From Nocardia sp. CC227C (GTDB lineage: Bacteria; Actinomycetota; Actinomycetes; Mycobacteriales; Mycobacteriaceae): DNA of 64,000 bases. The position numbers were made by a program, and so were the translations under genes. Location of the stretch: NCBI RefSeq assembly GCF_030767025.1, contig NZ_JASITE010000014.1:143537-207536 (forward strand). Reading direction: 5' to 3'. Below the pieces are notes generated by a model. The model made no database searches. It was not told where the DNA came from and was given only the letters and a program-made list of their open reading frames with translations. The stretch's first letter is position 1. Every line of letters begins with the position of its first letter. Positions 62,290-64,000 of the stretch are shown here, one piece after another.

Positions 62290-62832
62290 ATGCTCAAGTC
62301 TCTCGTTCTCGCAGTTGCAACGTCCGCACTAATGCTCAGCCCCTTTGCTGTACCCGCCGCCCATGCCGATGCCGACTACGGCGGCGGTTGCGTTGTATTT
62401 GCGAACAATCCCGCGGCGACCGTGGATTCGCTGCGCTTCCGCTGCAATCCGGAGCAACAGGACGCGATCTTCCGCGACGCTCCGCGCGGTGCCGTGCCCA
62501 TGGGCGTCAAGAACGGCTGGGTGGTGCGACCGGTCGACATGCAGTGGTGGACCCCCGCCGTATGGATCGGCAAGACCTTCTACACCGGCCCCGACGGCGG
62601 CTATCTCATGAACCGGATCACCGGCGCGGGCATAGAAGGCTGGCCCGCGGACGTCTACGCCGCCCCGGCCATCACGGACGGCCAACCCGCGTGGGCCCTC
62701 GACTACGCCCCCTCGCCCACCCCTCAGGTCTACGACGAGATCCGTGAGATAGCCCCCGGCGTATGGTTCGGCTACTCCTGGTGGCGCGAGGGCGCCCAGA
62801 ACTCCCTCATGCTCACGTTCGCCTTGGCCTGA
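62290..62832 (+). CDS. Secreted hypothetical protein
   Basis: A 180-residue protein with a signal peptide (residues 1-26, SALMLSPFAVPAAHA before the likely cut), then a Trp-rich globular part with GGGCVVFANN and RCNPEQQ as the only Cys pair, probably disulfide bonded. No family was recognised. ATG 62290 follows CCTTGGAGGCTGCC, with GGAGG five to six bases upstream. Confidence 0.8.
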   Translation: MLKSLVLAVATSALMLSPFAVPAAHADADYGGGCVVFANNPAATVDSLRFRCNPEQQDAIFRDAPRGAVPMGVKNGWVVRPVDMQWWTPAVWIGKTFYTGPDGGYLMNRITGAGIEGWPADVYAAPAITDGQPAWALDYAPSPTPQVYDEIREIAPGVWFGYSWWREGAQNSLMLTFALA

Positions 62833-62861
62833 TCGTCTCTTGCGCCCACGCCTCGACGGAC

Positions 62862-62880
62862 TTAGGCTTGCCTAAGTTCA
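62862..62880. promoter_or_regulatory. Iron-box-like palindrome upstream of the methyltransferase gene
   Basis: ACTTAGGC-TT-GCCTAAGT (62860-62877) is a perfect inverted repeat. TTAGGCTTGCCTAAGTTCA (62862-62880) agrees with the 19-base DtxR/IdeR box at 14 positions by eye, just 19 bases before the start codon. Confidence 0.6.
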
Positions 62881-62898
62881 TTCGACGGTGAGGGCCTG

Positions 62899-63498
62899 AT
62901 GAAACTCAATGCCATTGAGCGAGTTGCGATGAACAATCCGCTGCGTGCCGCGCATCAGCATCATCGGGAGGCCGCGTGGTTCCGTCGGCTGGCTGCTGGT
63001 GATCTCGCCGGTCGCAGTGTGCTGGAAGTCGGCTGTGGGCGCGGCGTCGGCGTCGAAGTCCTACAAGACCGGCTCGGGGCCGATCGGGTGACGGCCTTCG
63101 ACTTCGACCCCGCGATGGTCGAACTGGCGAGGGAGCGGCTCTCCGGTCGGCGCAACGTGACCCTCTCCGAAGGGGATGTCTGCGAAATACGTGAGCCTGC
63201 GGCGAGTTTCGACATCGTCGCCGACTTCGGAATCATCCACCACGTGCCCGAGTGGCAGCGGGGTATCGCCGAGATCGCCCGTGTCCTGCGACCGGGCGGC
63301 ACCGTCTTGTTCGAGGAAGTGCCGCGTCATATTCTCGACACCTGGACAATGCGGACATTCACGGTACATCCACGCGAAAATCGCTTCGAAGCAGAAGAAT
63401 TCGCCGCCGAGCTCGCGCGTAACGGTCTGCGCGGTCGAGGTCTAATCGAGCGACACTTCGGGGGAATGCTGTTTGTCGGTGCCGCGACGAAGATATGA
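62899..63498 (+). CDS. Class I SAM-dependent methyltransferase
   Basis: A 199-residue methyltransferase. VLEVGCGRGVGVEVLQDRLG is motif I, VTAFDFDPAMVELARERL carries the ribose-binding acidic residue, and DFGIIHHVPEWQRGIAEIAR with VLRPGGTVLFEE are motifs II and III. It lacks a recognisable substrate domain; small-molecule or lipid methylation is likely. Because of the iron-box-like site it might be iron regulated. ATG 62899 has GGTGAGGG upstream. Confidence 0.9.
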   Translation: MKLNAIERVAMNNPLRAAHQHHREAAWFRRLAAGDLAGRSVLEVGCGRGVGVEVLQDRLGADRVTAFDFDPAMVELARERLSGRRNVTLSEGDVCEIREPAASFDIVADFGIIHHVPEWQRGIAEIARVLRPGGTVLFEEVPRHILDTWTMRTFTVHPRENRFEAEEFAAELARNGLRGRGLIERHFGGMLFVGAATKI

Positions 63499-63573
63499 GT
63501 GAATGTCTGAAGATTTCGATATCACATCGCTATTGCCGTTCTGTCGCAATGGAATTCGCGGTAGAATTGGTGC

Positions 63574-64000
63574 ATGATGACGGTGGGGGAAACGCGAGGC
63601 GGTGATACCGCGGCCGGTTTGTCGGCGGCGATGGACACCCTGCTGGGCACCGATCTCACCGGACTGTCGGATTCGGCTCTCGTGGATGTGATGCGGGAGG
63701 TCGAGTCGGTGCGGTGTCGGATGGCGGCGTTGTCGCATCGGATGATCGCCGAGGTCGAGGGCAGGCATCTGTGGGAACGCGCCGGAGCCAAGGGGATGCG
63801 CGGGTATCTGATCGATGTGCTGCGCCTGTCGGCGGCCGAGGCCGGGGCGCGGGTACGCGCGTCGGTGCCGTTGCGGCCCCGTGTGTTCTGCGGGGTGGAA
63901 GGTCCGGCCCTGTTGCCGACCACCGCCGCCTTGCAGGCCGAGGGCGCGGTGTCTCCCGAGCACGCGCGGGTGATCATGCGGGTGATGGAGCGTATCCCCC
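63574..64000 (+). CDS. DUF222 (13E12-type) protein, 5' part
   Basis: An open frame of 142 codons from ATG 63574 runs off the right edge. TDLTGLSDSALVDVMREVES, CRMAALSHRMIAEVEGRHLW and GYLIDVLRLSAAEAGARVR are the DUF222 domain, which is usually joined to a C-terminal HNH nuclease in mycobacterial 13E12 repeats and their nocardial relatives. TAGAAT lies seven bases before the ATG, so the message is probably leaderless; ATG 63577 is also in frame. Many copies normally exist per genome. Confidence 0.9.
   Translation, partial: MMTVGETRGGDTAAGLSAAMDTLLGTDLTGLSDSALVDVMREVESVRCRMAALSHRMIAEVEGRHLWERAGAKGMRGYLIDVLRLSAAEAGARVRASVPLRPRVFCGVEGPALLPTTAALQAEGAVSPEHARVIMRVMERIP

Overview
The window is high-GC actinobacterial DNA, most likely from a Nocardia or a close mycolic-acid relative. 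The main reason is gene order. From memory of the Mycobacterium tuberculosis map, recA, recX, miaB, an Rv2732c-like membrane protein, a divergent DUF349 protein, an Rv2728c-like protein, miaA, dapF, hflX and a fadE20-like gene follow the Rv2737c to Rv2724c order, with extra genes inserted. A DUF222/13E12-type protein, corynebacterial-type gluABCD, several TetR regulators and apparently leaderless starts fit the same group. The species was not determined.

Layout. 1-4.9 kb: end of a VOC protein, an FMN-binding protein, a DUF1348 protein, then tryptophan 2,3-dioxygenase, kynureninase and a PaaX-type regulator overlapping one another. 5-26 kb: conserved core, with SOS-boxed recA, recX carrying a very long arginine-rich N-terminus, a PP2C phosphatase whose catalytic domain is split by a tandem repeat, a P450, the gluABCD importer, then the miaB to hflX block, an acyltransferase and an acyl-CoA dehydrogenase. 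26-29.9 kb: two TetR regulators with divergent partners (alpha/beta hydrolase, SDR) among remnants of at least three decayed oxidoreductase genes.

29.9-48.3 kb is an arsenic/phosphate island. Its centre, on the minus strand, is arsR-acr3-arsC-arsD-arsA followed by pstS-pstC-pstA-pstB, a PhoB-like regulator with a degenerate receiver, and a second arsR. Each end carries a divergent ArsR-acetyltransferase fusion paired with an MFS transporter and FAD oxidoreductases. The two ends are diverged inverted copies, and each has a different truncated flavoprotein. The system would exchange phosphate for arsenate at uptake (Pst), reduce arsenate (ArsC), pass arsenite through ArsD/ArsA to Acr3, and probably handle organic arsenicals with ArsN, flavoproteins and MFS pumps. 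Between 43.05 and 43.62 kb lies a stretch without a clear gene that has a promoter-like sequence, three hairpins and a strong terminator: a candidate structured RNA or attenuating leader.

48.4-64 kb is accessory: a DsbA-like protein with a CcdA-like membrane protein; an ArsR/double-AHSA1 pair controlled from a 42-bp palindrome over the start codon; a PucR-type regulator tail-to-tail with a double hot-dog dehydratase; a secreted lipase; an ABC1-family kinase; a receiver-only protein with Glu at the phosphorylation site; a deazaflavin-type protein; a DJ-1/TetR/reductase group; a secreted protein; a methyltransferase behind an iron-box-like palindrome; and the start of a DUF222 gene cut by the window edge. 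No tRNA, rRNA, CRISPR array or intact insertion sequence was seen.
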